Positions 1 through 5,835 of a stretch of DNA of 5,974 nucleotides are shown piece by piece; positions within the stretch are counted from its first letter, which is position 1, and each line of letters opens with the position of its first letter. The DNA is from Rhodospirillales bacterium. GTDB lineage: Bacteria > Pseudomonadota > Alphaproteobacteria > Geminicoccales > Geminicoccaceae. A model generated the notes under the pieces. It saw only the letters and a list, made by a program, of their open reading frames with translations, had not been told where the DNA came from and made no database searches. The stretch is taken from the NCBI GenBank assembly GCA_007131045.1, contig SLRI01000483.1, forward strand, positions 1 to 5,974. The letters are read 5' to 3'. Position numbers and translations under genes: made by a program.

Positions 1-180
1 ATCATCGCCGATCCGACGCATCCAGAGCATGACGAAACCAGGCGCTGGTGCGGCGGCCACTTCGATCCACACTGGTTCGACCTCGATCGCGTCGACAAAG
101 ACGTGCGAAACGCCCTCAAAACGAACGTCCGGCGTCGTCTCCACCAGCCAAAACCCACGCCGGCAAAACCGTCATCCTAA
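1..180 (+). CDS. pRiA4b ORF-3 family protein, C-terminal end only
   Basis: The first reading frame is open from the left edge to a TAA at 178-180 and gives 59 residues; the start lies outside the window. The segment reads DPTHPEHDETRRWCGGHFDPHWFDLDRV, which matches from memory the C-terminal signature of the plasmid pRiA4b ORF-3 family (also annotated as IS1096 passenger TnpR-like): a D-x-x-H-P-E-H turn, a W-x-G-G step, then FDP-x-x-FDL. The last 20 or so residues are basic and proline-rich (RRRLHQPKPTPAKPSS) and look like a non-conserved tail. Members occur on plasmids, near insertion elements and in chromosomes; their biochemical role is not established. The gene converges on the transporter operon and ends 257 nt from it, so it is not part of that operon. 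Family call fairly sure; function unknown. Confidence 0.8.
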   Translation: MIADPTHPEHDETRRWCGGHFDPHWFDLDRVDKDVRNALKTNVRRRLHQPKPTPAKPSS

Positions 181-190
181 TCGTCGCCCT

Positions 191-277
191 CTAGCCATCA
201 AAATTGTCGTTGCACAGGGCGGACAGGTTGTCGCGGGCGCTGCCGAAAAGGTTGGTTCGACAATGCGTAGCGGGCAT
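191..277 (-). CDS. possible very small protein ending in CNDNFDG
   Basis: A minus-strand frame starts at ATG 277 and stops at TAG 191-193, encoding 28 residues. It ends NLFGSARDNLSALCNDNFDG. The frame is open further up to a GTG at 406 (71 residues), but that extension crosses both hairpins behind the transporter operon and reads as low-complexity P/R/G-rich sequence. From about position 262 down to the stop most codons end in C or G, as in the real genes here, which is why I favour the short form. Neither start has a good ribosome binding site. The CNDNF ending reminds me of short alphaproteobacterial hypothetical proteins, but that is recollection, not a search result. Two cysteines and no membrane segment. 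No function can be given; it may be chance. Confidence 0.33.
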   Translation of the reverse strand: MPATHCRTNLFGSARDNLSALCNDNFDG

Positions 278-349
278 GGGCTCGCGAGGCGGGCGCGTTT
301 GGCCCGGGGCCGGGTTATCGGCGGCCCTCGATTTGCCGAAGGACCCTGG

Positions 350-365
350 CCCCGTCTTGACGGGG
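350..365 (-). terminator. hairpin downstream of the transporter operon
   Basis: CCCCGTC-TT-GACGGGG is a perfect 7-bp inverted repeat (6 bp with a four-base loop in practice). An outer GACC/GGTC pair (342-345 with 367-370) extends it. It begins 72 nt past the stop of the last permease gene. Neither strand has a T-run after it, so it is not a textbook intrinsic terminator. It could mark the 3' end of the mRNA or block exonucleases. Confidence 0.4.
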
Positions 366-385
366 CGGTCGAAATAGGATAGTAT
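357..385 (+). promoter_or_regulatory. weak sigma70-like match pointing into the operon 3' end
   Basis: TTGACG (357-362) and TAGTAT (380-385) are spaced exactly 17 nt apart on the plus strand. The -35 matches 5 of 6 consensus bases and the -10 matches 4 of 6. The -35 box lies inside the hairpin at 350-365. No plus-strand gene follows, so any transcript would be antisense to the last permease gene. A chance match is quite possible. Confidence 0.18.
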
Positions 386-404
386 TCGGATAGCTGCTCC
401 GGCC

Positions 405-423
405 ACCGGCCGAGTGCGCCGGT
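405..423 (-). terminator. first hairpin after the last permease gene
   Basis: ACCGGC-N7-GCCGGT forms a 6-bp stem with a 7-nt loop, starting 14 nt after the stop codon of the last permease gene. No T-run follows. In DNA this rich in G and C such a stem can arise by chance, but its place right behind the operon makes a transcript-end role plausible. Confidence 0.3.
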
Positions 424-437
424 AAGTCGCGCGCGGC

Positions 438-1250
438 CTACTCGCGAATGCCGCGCAGCTTGGCGTTGCGGCGGCGGAGAAGCTCCATCGTCGTCAGGAG
501 GGCTATCGAGAACAGGATGAGGAGGGTGGCGACGGCGAGGATCGTCGGGCTGAGGTTCTCGCGGATGCCGTCGAACATCTGCCGCGGCAGGGTGCGCTGG
601 CCGGGGCCGGTGAGGAACATGGCGACGACCAGCTCGTCGAAGCTGGTGATGAAGGCGAAGAGCGCGCCGGCGATCATCCCCGGCGCGATCAGCGGCATGG
701 TGACCTTGAAGAAGACGGTGAGCGGCGGGGCGCCGAGGCTCGCACCGGCGCGGATCAGGTTGCGGTCGAAGCCGACCAGGGTGGCGCTGACCGTGATCAG
801 CACGAAAGGGGCGCCCAGGGCGGCGTGGACCAGGGTGAGGCCCCAGAGGCTGTTGGCGAGGCCCAAGGGCACGAAATAGAAATAGGTGCCGGCGGCGACG
901 ATGATCAGCGGCACGATCAGCGGCGAGATCAAGAGCGCCATCAAGAGGTTCTTGCCGCGGAAGGTGGCCATCGAGAGGCCCACGGCGGCGGTCGTGCCGA
1001 GTCCTGTGGCGATGGCTGTCGCACCGATGCCGACGATCAGGCTGTGCTTGAAGGACTGCCACCAGATGGGGGTGTGCCAGAGCTCCTGGTACCAGCGGAA
1101 CGACCAGCCGGGCATCGGGAAAGAGAGGAAGGCGCCGGCGTTGAAGGAGAGCGGCACGATGACGAAGAGCGGGGCCACGAGGAAGAAGAGGGTGCCGATC
1201 GTCCAGGCCCACAAGAGCGTGCCGCCGAGGCTGATCCTTGGCCGGTGCAT
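438..1250 (-). CDS. PotC/YdcV-like ABC permease, second cassette
   Basis: 270-residue inner-membrane permease, close to the usual PotC length. Six membrane segments can be placed at about residues 12-34, 68-91, 101-123, 134-157, 192-213 and 234-255. The cytoplasmic EAA loop that docks the ATPase lies at about 166-191 (IRAGASLGAPPLTVFFKVTMPLIAPG) and keeps the central Gly; the usual second Ala is Gly (RAGAS). The C-terminus ELLRRRNAKLRGIRE is basic, as in its paralogue at 3650-4501, with which it shares long blocks such as HAALG, GALFAFITSFDE and SPTILAVAT. The ATG at 1250 is 5 nt past the stop of the upstream permease. There is no clear ribosome binding site, so translation is probably coupled. 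It should pair with the 1256-2518 product as the second half of the channel. Ligand not shown by sequence. Confidence 0.93.
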   Translation of the reverse strand: MHRPRISLGGTLLWAWTIGTLFFLVAPLFVIVPLSFNAGAFLSFPMPGWSFRWYQELWHTPIWWQSFKHSLIVGIGATAIATGLGTTAAVGLSMATFRGKNLLMALLISPLIVPLIIVAAGTYFYFVPLGLANSLWGLTLVHAALGAPFVLITVSATLVGFDRNLIRAGASLGAPPLTVFFKVTMPLIAPGMIAGALFAFITSFDELVVAMFLTGPGQRTLPRQMFDGIRENLSPTILAVATLLILFSIALLTTMELLRRRNAKLRGIRE

Positions 1251-1255
1251 CGGGC

Positions 1256-2518
1256 TCAGCCGAGCTTCAGCCGGTCGATGCCGACCAGCCGCGCGTAGAC
1301 GAAATAGAGGGCGAGGACGGCGACCAGCAGGATGCTGCCGAGGGCCGCGGCCATGCCCCAGTTCACGGTCTGCAGGGTGAAGAAGGCGACGAAGTAGCTG
1401 ATCATCTGATCCGCGGTGCCGCCGACCAGGGCCGGGGTGATGTAGTAGCCGATCGAGATGATGAAGACCAAGAGGCAGCCGGCGCCGATGCCGGGCCGGG
1501 TCTGCGGCAGGAAGACCCTCGAGAACGCGGTGAGCGGCGGGGCGCCGAGGCCGATCGCCGCCTGCATGTGGGATTTGGGGATGCTCTTCATGACCGAGAC
1601 CAATGGCAGGACCATGAAGGGCAGCATGATGTGGGTCATCGCGATCAGCACCCCGGCGCGGTTGAAGACCAGCTGGACGGGCTCGGCCAGGATGCCGAGC
1701 CAGAGCAGGGTCTCGTTGATCGGCCCTTCGCGCTGCAGCACCACGATCCAGGCCGCCGAGCGCACCAGAAGCGAGGTCCAGAACGGCAGCAGGACCAGGA
1801 TCATCAAGGGATTGGCGAGCCGCGGCGGCAGGGTGGAGAGCTTGTAGGCGAGGGGATAGCCGATGACGAAGCAGAGCACCGTGACGGCGAGGCTGATCCA
1901 GAGCGTGCGCGCCAACACGTTGCGGTAGAGCGCGCGTTCGCTCGGCGTGGCGACGATCTCGTTGTCGATGTCGCGCTGCAGGTCGAGGGACTGCAGCAGA
2001 TAGAGGTCGGTCCAGGGCTCGGCTGCGCGCTTCAGCGACCACCAGATCCGGGGCTCGCCCCATTCGGCATCGATCTCGGCCAGGGTCGCGGTCCAGCTGC
2101 CGTCGGGCGCATCGGGCAGGCGCCGCGCGGTGCCCTGGATCAGCGAGCGGTCGCCGGCATGGGCGTTGTTGAGCCGCTGCGCCACCGGGGAGAGTGCCCG
2201 GGCATCGCGGGCGGCCCGCAGGTCATGGGCGAAGGTGGCGACGACCGGCTCGAGCGGCACGCCGCCGCCCTCCCAGGCGCGGAGTGCCTCTGCCGCTTCC
2301 GGCATCGTCCGGGCGAGCTCGCTGTTCTCGACCGAAAGCTTGAGCATGCCGAGGATCGGCACGACGAAGACCGCCAAGAGGAACGCCAGAAGCGGCAGCG
2401 TCAGCCCGAAGGCCCAGAGCTGACGCCGCCGCTCGGTTCGGCGGAGTGCCTTCTTCAGCGCCGTGCGCTCGGCCTTCGAGCTGCCGAGCCCGCCCGCCGC
2501 CGTGGCGGTGGCCTGCAC
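1256..2518 (-). CDS. PotB/YdcU-like ABC permease with large periplasmic insert, second cassette
   Basis: 420-residue inner-membrane permease, much longer than enteric PotB (about 285). A basic N-terminus (residues 15-33) precedes membrane segment 1 (about 36-58). A soluble stretch of about 140 residues (60-200, with TLAEIDAEWGEP) follows, presumably periplasmic, then five more segments (about 203-226, 236-260, 289-312, 345-366, 386-409). The EAA loop is at 318-344 (MQAAIGLGAPPLTAF...LPQTRPGI). The end GIDRLKLG is almost the same as the first-cassette paralogue (GVDRLKLG). The start is GTG at 2518; it is unsure, because only a weak AAGAG lies upstream and no other in-frame start falls before membrane segment 1. 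A mini-frame starting at ATG 2535 may mark an older start (see 2521-2535). It should form a heterodimer with the PotC-like product 5 nt downstream. Confidence 0.92.
   Translation of the reverse strand: MQATATAAGGLGSSKAERTALKKALRRTERRRQLWAFGLTLPLLAFLLAVFVVPILGMLKLSVENSELARTMPEAAEALRAWEGGGVPLEPVVATFAHDLRAARDARALSPVAQRLNNAHAGDRSLIQGTARRLPDAPDGSWTATLAEIDAEWGEPRIWWSLKRAAEPWTDLYLLQSLDLQRDIDNEIVATPSERALYRNVLARTLWISLAVTVLCFVIGYPLAYKLSTLPPRLANPLMILVLLPFWTSLLVRSAAWIVVLQREGPINETLLWLGILAEPVQLVFNRAGVLIAMTHIMLPFMVLPLVSVMKSIPKSHMQAAIGLGAPPLTAFSRVFLPQTRPGIGAGCLLVFIISIGYYITPALVGGTADQMISYFVAFFTLQTVNWGMAAALGSILLVAVLALYFVYARLVGIDRLKLG
1419..1468. repeat. 50-bp exact repeat, copy in the second-cassette PotB-like gene
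   Basis: Identical base for base to 4677-4726. It codes for VFIISIGYYITPALVGG in membrane segment 5 of the PotB-like permease. Silent positions are identical too, unlike most of the rest of these two genes. Confidence 0.85.
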
Positions 2519-2520
2519 CC

Positions 2521-2535
2521 CTACTCTTGCGCCAT
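2521..2535 (-). other. four-codon mini-frame between binding protein and permease
   Basis: The binding protein stop overlaps an ATG (TAATG). Translation from it would read Met-Ala-Gln-Glu and stop at TAG 2523-2521, with only 2 nt left before the permease GTG at 2518. The paralogous permease starts Met-Ala-Gln-Ala-Thr, and the GTG frame here reads Gln-Ala-Thr after its first residue. The mini-frame therefore looks like a remnant of the original start cut off by a small out-of-frame insertion. It could also act as a stop-restart coupler. Sequencing error is possible. Confidence 0.4.
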
Positions 2536-3575
2536 TACTGGGCGGCCCAGGCGCTGAACCGCTCGTTCAGCGACTCGTAGCGGTCGACCCAGAAGTCCTC
2601 GTCGAAGAAGAGGCCGGTGGGCAGGTTCTGCGGTGCGGTCGGGATGTTCGGCAGGACATCGGGATCGACCAGGCCTGCGGCATCCACGTGGGTCGGGCCG
2701 TAGGGGATGTGCGGCGGCAACAGCTTCTGCTGGTCCGGATCGCTGGCGAAGAGGATGAAGTCCATGGCGGCCTCCTGCTGGTCCGAGTTCGCCATGATCG
2801 TCCAGTAGTCGACCGCGTAGACGAAGCCCGCCTCCCAGGGGATGACGAAGTTGCGGCCCTCGTTCTCGTTGGCCGCGGTGATGCGGCCGTTATAGGCGCT
2901 GGTCATGACGACGTCGCCGGCGGCGAGCAGCTGCGGCGGCTGCGCCCCGGCCTCCCACAAGATCAGGTTGTCCTTGATGGTGTCGAGCTTGGCGAAGGCC
3001 TGATCGATGCCGTCCTCGGTCGCCAGCACCTCGTAGACCTCGCCCACCGGCACGCCGTCGGCCATCAGCGCGAACTCGAGCGCCCCGCGCGGGCCGCGGC
3101 GCAGGCCGCGCATCCCGGGATAGGCCTCGACGTCGAAGAAGTCGGCCCATGTGCTGGGCGGGTCGTCGGGGAAGCGGTCGGCGTCGTAGCCCATCACGGT
3201 GGCCCAGACGATCGTGCCGACGCCGCATTCGTGCACGGCGGACGGCAGGAAATTGTCCTCGCCCAGCACCGACCAGTCGAGCGGGACGAGCACGCCTTCC
3301 TCGCAGCCGAGGATCAGCTCGTCGGTCTCGACCTGAACCACGTCCCAGGAGGGCGGCCCTTCGGCCCGGGCCCGCAGCACGCCGATGCCGCCGTTGTAGC
3401 TGTCCTCGGTGACGGCCGCGCCGGTGGCCTCGGTGAACGGGGCGAAATAGACCTCGCGCTGGGCGTCCTGATAGGCGCCGCCGAACGAGACGATGGTGAG
3501 ATCGCGAGCCTCGGCCGTCGAGGCGATCAACGCCACGCCGGCAAGGGCGGCCAAGCGGATGAGGGCGACCGACAT
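2535..3575 (-). CDS. periplasmic substrate-binding protein, PotD/YdcS-like, second cassette
   Basis: 346 residues. A signal peptide fits residues 1-23 (Arg7, hydrophobic core 8-19, cut after Ala-Glu-Ala), giving a mature protein starting RDLTIVSFGGAYQDAQRE, a start typical of this family. Blocks seen: WDVVQVETDEL (77-87), GCEEG (90-94), ECGVG (116-120), WEAGAQPPQLLAAG (207-220), SAYNGR (226-231), VDYW (255-258) and IPYGPT (290-295). The only cysteines, Cys91 and Cys117, could form a disulfide. Asp256 aligns by eye with the amine-binding Asp257 of E. coli PotD, but the Trp two residues before it in PotD is Ala254 here, so polyamine specificity is uncertain. ATG 3575 has an AGGAGG 4 nt upstream. 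The gene sits 74 nt after the first-cassette PotC-like gene and 16 nt before its own permease. It would deliver ligand to the 1256-2518/438-1250 channel. Confidence 0.95.
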   Translation of the reverse strand: MSVALIRLAALAGVALIASTAEARDLTIVSFGGAYQDAQREVYFAPFTEATGAAVTEDSYNGGIGVLRARAEGPPSWDVVQVETDELILGCEEGVLVPLDWSVLGEDNFLPSAVHECGVGTIVWATVMGYDADRFPDDPPSTWADFFDVEAYPGMRGLRRGPRGALEFALMADGVPVGEVYEVLATEDGIDQAFAKLDTIKDNLILWEAGAQPPQLLAAGDVVMTSAYNGRITAANENEGRNFVIPWEAGFVYAVDYWTIMANSDQQEAAMDFILFASDPDQQKLLPPHIPYGPTHVDAAGLVDPDVLPNIPTAPQNLPTGLFFDEDFWVDRYESLNERFSAWAAQ

Positions 3576-3579
3576 GTGT

Positions 3580-3585
3580 CCTCCT
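3580..3585 (-). promoter_or_regulatory. ribosome binding site of the complete binding protein
   Basis: Perfect AGGAGG on the minus strand, 4 nt before ATG 3575. It fixes the start, although the reading frame stays open far upstream through the overlapping permease genes. Both permease genes of the same cassette lack a comparable site, which suggests the binding protein is translated more strongly than they are. Confidence 0.8.
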
Positions 3586-3621
3586 ATTGGTTTTCGGTTG
3601 TCGCCGCCATATTGCCGCAAC

Positions 3622-3634
3622 GACGGCTGCCGTC
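3622..3634 (-). other. short palindrome in the gap between cassettes
   Basis: GACGGC-A-GCCGTC on the minus strand, a 13-nt palindrome in the 74-nt gap between the two cassettes and 15 nt past the upstream stop codon. As RNA it gives a 5-bp stem with a three-base loop. There is no T-run. It could be a small processing hairpin, part of an operator, or chance. I see no clear promoter in the gap, so the second cassette is probably read from upstream. Confidence 0.25.
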
Positions 3635-3649
3635 CACTGCGGGTTGGTG

Positions 3650-4501
3650 TCAGGTCTCCTGAATGCCGCGCAACCTCTCGTTGCGGCGGCGTAGCAGCTC
3701 GAGCGACACGAGCAGCAGCACCGAGATGGCGATCAGGATGGTGGCGACGGCGAGGATGGTCGGGCTGATCGCCTCGCGGATGCCGGACCACATCTCGCGC
3801 GGGATGGTGCGCTGCTCGACCCCGGCGAGGAAGAGCACGATGACCACCTCGTCGAACGAGGTGATGAAGGCGAAGAGCGCGCCCGAGATGATGCCCGGCA
3901 GGATCAACGGCATCGTCACCTTGAAGAAGGTGGTGGTCGGATCGGCGCCCAGGCTGGCCGCGGCCCGGGTCAGGCTGTGGTCGAAGCCGGAGAGGGTGGC
4001 GGTCACGGTGATGACGACGAAGGGGGTGCCGAGTGCGGCGTGCGCCAGGATCACGCCGGTATAGGTCTGGGCGAGGTTGATCTTGGAGTAGAAGAAGAAC
4101 ATCCCGGCAGCGGAGATGATCAGCGGCACGATCATCGGCGAGATCAGCACCCCCATGATCGCGGCCCTGAACGGCATGTGCGAGCGCGAGAGCCCGAGGG
4201 CGGCGAGGGTGCCCAAGGTGGTGGCGACGATCGTGGCGCCGATCGCGATGATGAAGCTGTTCCGGATCGAGGCCTGCCAGGAGGCGCTCTGCCAGAAGTC
4301 CTGATACCAGCGGAGCGAGTAGCCCGCCGGATCGAAGGTCAGCATCTCGCGGGTGAAGGTGAAGTAGGGCTGCGCGTTGAACGACAGCGGGATGATGATC
4401 AGGATGGGTGCTATCAGGAAGACGAAGATCGCAGCACAGATGATCCGGAACGCATAGTACCAGCTGCGCTCGAGCGGGCCGGCATAGGTGGGCAAGGCCA
4501 T
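3650..4501 (-). CDS. PotC/YdcV-like ABC permease, first cassette
   Basis: 283-residue inner-membrane permease of normal PotC length. Membrane segments fit about 17-41, 80-103, 113-136, 146-170, 205-228 and 246-268. The EAA loop spans about 178-204 (TRAAASLGADPTTTFFKVTMPLILPGI) with the conserved Ala-Ala, Gly and Leu-Pro-Gly positions in place. The N-terminal PLSFNAQPYFTF and RWYQDFWQS are typical of the PotC side of the family. The tail ELLRRRNERLRGIQET is cytoplasmic and basic. It starts at ATG 4501, with AGGAGG 8 nt upstream; that site overlaps the stop codon of the PotB-like gene, so the pair is tightly coupled. It should form the channel with the 4514-5797 product. The second cassette holds a clear paralogue (438-1250). 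Transport of a polyamine-like compound is inferred from the family only. Confidence 0.94.
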   Translation of the reverse strand: MALPTYAGPLERSWYYAFRIICAAIFVFLIAPILIIIPLSFNAQPYFTFTREMLTFDPAGYSLRWYQDFWQSASWQASIRNSFIIAIGATIVATTLGTLAALGLSRSHMPFRAAIMGVLISPMIVPLIISAAGMFFFYSKINLAQTYTGVILAHAALGTPFVVITVTATLSGFDHSLTRAAASLGADPTTTFFKVTMPLILPGIISGALFAFITSFDEVVIVLFLAGVEQRTIPREMWSGIREAISPTILAVATILIAISVLLLVSLELLRRRNERLRGIQET

Positions 4502-4509
4502 GCGTCGTC

Positions 4510-4515
4510 CCTCCT
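4510..4515 (-). promoter_or_regulatory. ribosome binding site overlapping the upstream stop codon
   Basis: AGGAGG on the minus strand, 8 nt before ATG 4501. Its first bases are shared with the TAG stop (4516-4514) of the PotB-like gene, so ribosomes finishing one permease end on the loading site for the other. This suits equal production of the two channel halves. Confidence 0.75.
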
Positions 4516-5797
4516 AGCCGAGCTTCAGGCGATCGACGCCGATGATGCGATTGTAGAGGTAGTAGAGCAGGATCACCGCGAACAGCAGGATGGTGCCGAG
4601 GGCGGCGGCCAGCCCCCAGTTGAGCGAGCGCTGCATGTGGAAAGCGATGAAGTTGGAGATCATCTGCCCGGTCTGCCCGCCGACCAGGGCCGGGGTGATG
4701 TAGTAGCCGATCGAGATGATGAAGACGAGCACCCCGCCGGCGCCGATGCCGGCCGTCGTCTGCGGCACGTAGACCCGCCAGAAGGCGGTCCACTGGTTGG
4801 CACCGAGCGAGCGGGCGGCGCGCATGTAGGAGGGTGGGATGGTCTTCATGACGCTGTAGAGCGGCAGCACCATGAACGGCAGCAGGATGTGCGTCATCGC
4901 GACGATGGTGCCGGTCTGGTTGTAGACCATCTGGATGCGGCTGGCGTCGCTGAGCACGCCAGTGAGGACCATGAGGTCGTTCAGCACGCCTTGCTGCTGG
5001 AGCATCACGATCCAGGACGAGGTGCGCACCAAAAGCGACGTCCAGAACGGCAAGAGCACCAGGATCATCAACAGGTTGGCGATCCGCGCCGGCTGATGCG
5101 CCATGAGAAAGGCGATCGGAAAGCCGAGCAACAGCGTCAATGACGTGATGATGATCGAGAGCCAGAAGGTGCGGATGAACAGTTCGACATAGATCCGCTG
5201 CTCGGGGGCCACCTGTACGATCCTGCCGTCGGGTCCATAGGTGAGGTCGAGCGCGGAGATGAAATAGCTGAGCGTGTAGGGTGAGCTCTCGCGGTCGATC
5301 ACCCGCCACGTCTGCACCTGGCCCCAGGTCGGATCGTGCTCGATCAGCGCCTCCTTGAACGGTGGCTCGAGACGATTGGCGGCACGCCCGGCGCGCTGCA
5401 TGGCACTGCGCATGCCGCTCTGCTCGTAGTTCAGCCGGGCACCGACGCGGCCGATGGCCGGGGTGCCGCTGCCGGCCTGGAGATCGGCGACCAGCGCTGC
5501 GTAGACCGGCTCGCCCGGCAGCTCGTCCATGTCCTCCCAGGTCCGGATCGCCTCGGCGGTGCGCGGCAGGTAGGTGACCACCTCCGGGTTGCGGACGCTG
5601 TTGAACGCCATGTCGCCGATCGGGACGATGAAGGTGACCAGAATGAAGAGGAGCAGCGGCACCACGAGGAAGAAGGCGGTGAGCCGCTTGCGGCGCTCGG
5701 CGCGGGCGAGGCTGACCTTGAGCGGTACACCGTCGGCGCTGATCATCGGCCCCGCGGGGACCGCGGTGCCGTCGCCGGAGAGCGTTGCCTGGGCCAT
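4514..5797 (-). CDS. PotB/YdcU-like ABC permease with large periplasmic insert, first cassette
   Basis: 427-residue inner-membrane permease. A hydrophilic N-terminus (1-38, with ARAERRKRL) leads into membrane segment 1 (about 40-62). A soluble insert of about 140 residues follows (65-205, with RTWEDM, RLNYEQSGMRS and ALIEHDPTWGQ). Then come segments at about 208-232, 241-265, 296-318, 352-373 and 393-415. The EAA loop lies at 324-350 (MRAARSLGANQWTAFWRVYVPQTTAGI); the usual Leu-Pro-Gly end is changed to Thr-Ala-Gly. I chose ATG 5797 because AGGAGG sits 6 nt upstream; a TTG at 5827 would add ten residues but lies before that site. The gene follows a 79-nt spacer with a strong hairpin after the binding protein gene, and its stop overlaps the ribosome site of the PotC-like partner. 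The insert is also present in the paralogue at 1256-2518. Confidence 0.94.
   Translation of the reverse strand: MAQATLSGDGTAVPAGPMISADGVPLKVSLARAERRKRLTAFFLVVPLLLFILVTFIVPIGDMAFNSVRNPEVVTYLPRTAEAIRTWEDMDELPGEPVYAALVADLQAGSGTPAIGRVGARLNYEQSGMRSAMQRAGRAANRLEPPFKEALIEHDPTWGQVQTWRVIDRESSPYTLSYFISALDLTYGPDGRIVQVAPEQRIYVELFIRTFWLSIIITSLTLLLGFPIAFLMAHQPARIANLLMILVLLPFWTSLLVRTSSWIVMLQQQGVLNDLMVLTGVLSDASRIQMVYNQTGTIVAMTHILLPFMVLPLYSVMKTIPPSYMRAARSLGANQWTAFWRVYVPQTTAGIGAGGVLVFIISIGYYITPALVGGQTGQMISNFIAFHMQRSLNWGLAAALGTILLFAVILLYYLYNRIIGVDRLKLG
4677..4726. repeat. 50-bp exact repeat, copy in the first-cassette PotB-like gene
   Basis: Direct-repeat partner of 1419-1468, at a distance of 3258 bp. Recombination between the two copies would remove one permease-permease-binding protein set and leave an intact hybrid PotB-like gene. 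Confidence 0.85.
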
Positions 5798-5803
5798 TCG
5801 AAG

Positions 5804-5809
5804 CCTCCT
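5804..5809 (-). promoter_or_regulatory. ribosome binding site of the first-cassette PotB-like gene
   Basis: AGGAGG within GAGGAGG on the minus strand, 6 nt before ATG 5797. It decides the start against the upstream in-frame TTG at 5827. Confidence 0.8.
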
Positions 5810-5835
5810 CGATACCGCCGCCGCCAAAAAGTGGT

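Larger units (their letters stand above)
181..437. other. convergent intergenic region
   Basis: This gap lies between the 3' ends of the plus-strand pRiA4b ORF-3 family gene and the minus-strand transporter operon. It contains the small CNDNF frame, the hairpins at 350-365 and 405-423, and a weaker GC-rich inverted repeat GGGCCG-N9-CGGCCC at 307-327. I see no tRNA-like cloverleaf, no tandem repeat and no insertion-sequence terminal repeats. Its role is probably two-way transcription termination. Confidence 0.6.

Noticed and set aside
307..327. GGGCCG-N9-CGGCCC inverted repeat as a terminator of the plus-strand gene
   Set aside because: It lies 127 nt past the stop with no T-run, in very GC-rich DNA where such pairs are expected by chance.
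29..382. Plus-strand open frame of 117 codons
   Set aside because: It overlaps the recognisable pRiA4b ORF-3 family frame in another phase and has a low-complexity product. The G/C-biased composition explains it.
172..1212. Minus-strand open frame of 346 codons
   Set aside because: It is an out-of-phase shadow of the PotC-like gene at 438-1250: an Arg/Pro/His-rich product with no membrane segments.
1238..2557. Plus-strand open frame of 439 codons opposite the PotB-like gene
   Set aside because: The product is rich in Asp, Glu, Gln and Arg with no domain; it is the usual antisense shadow of a high-GC membrane protein gene.
2463..3662. Plus-strand open frame of 399 codons opposite the binding protein
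   Set aside because: Low-complexity Val/Gly/Asp/Arg-rich product and no start signal; the minus-strand frame matches a known family along its length.
3576..5309. Long in-frame extension upstream of the complete binding protein
   Set aside because: The extension is Arg/His/Pro/Asp-rich shadow of the two permease genes. The signal peptide and the AGGAGG site fix the start at 3575.
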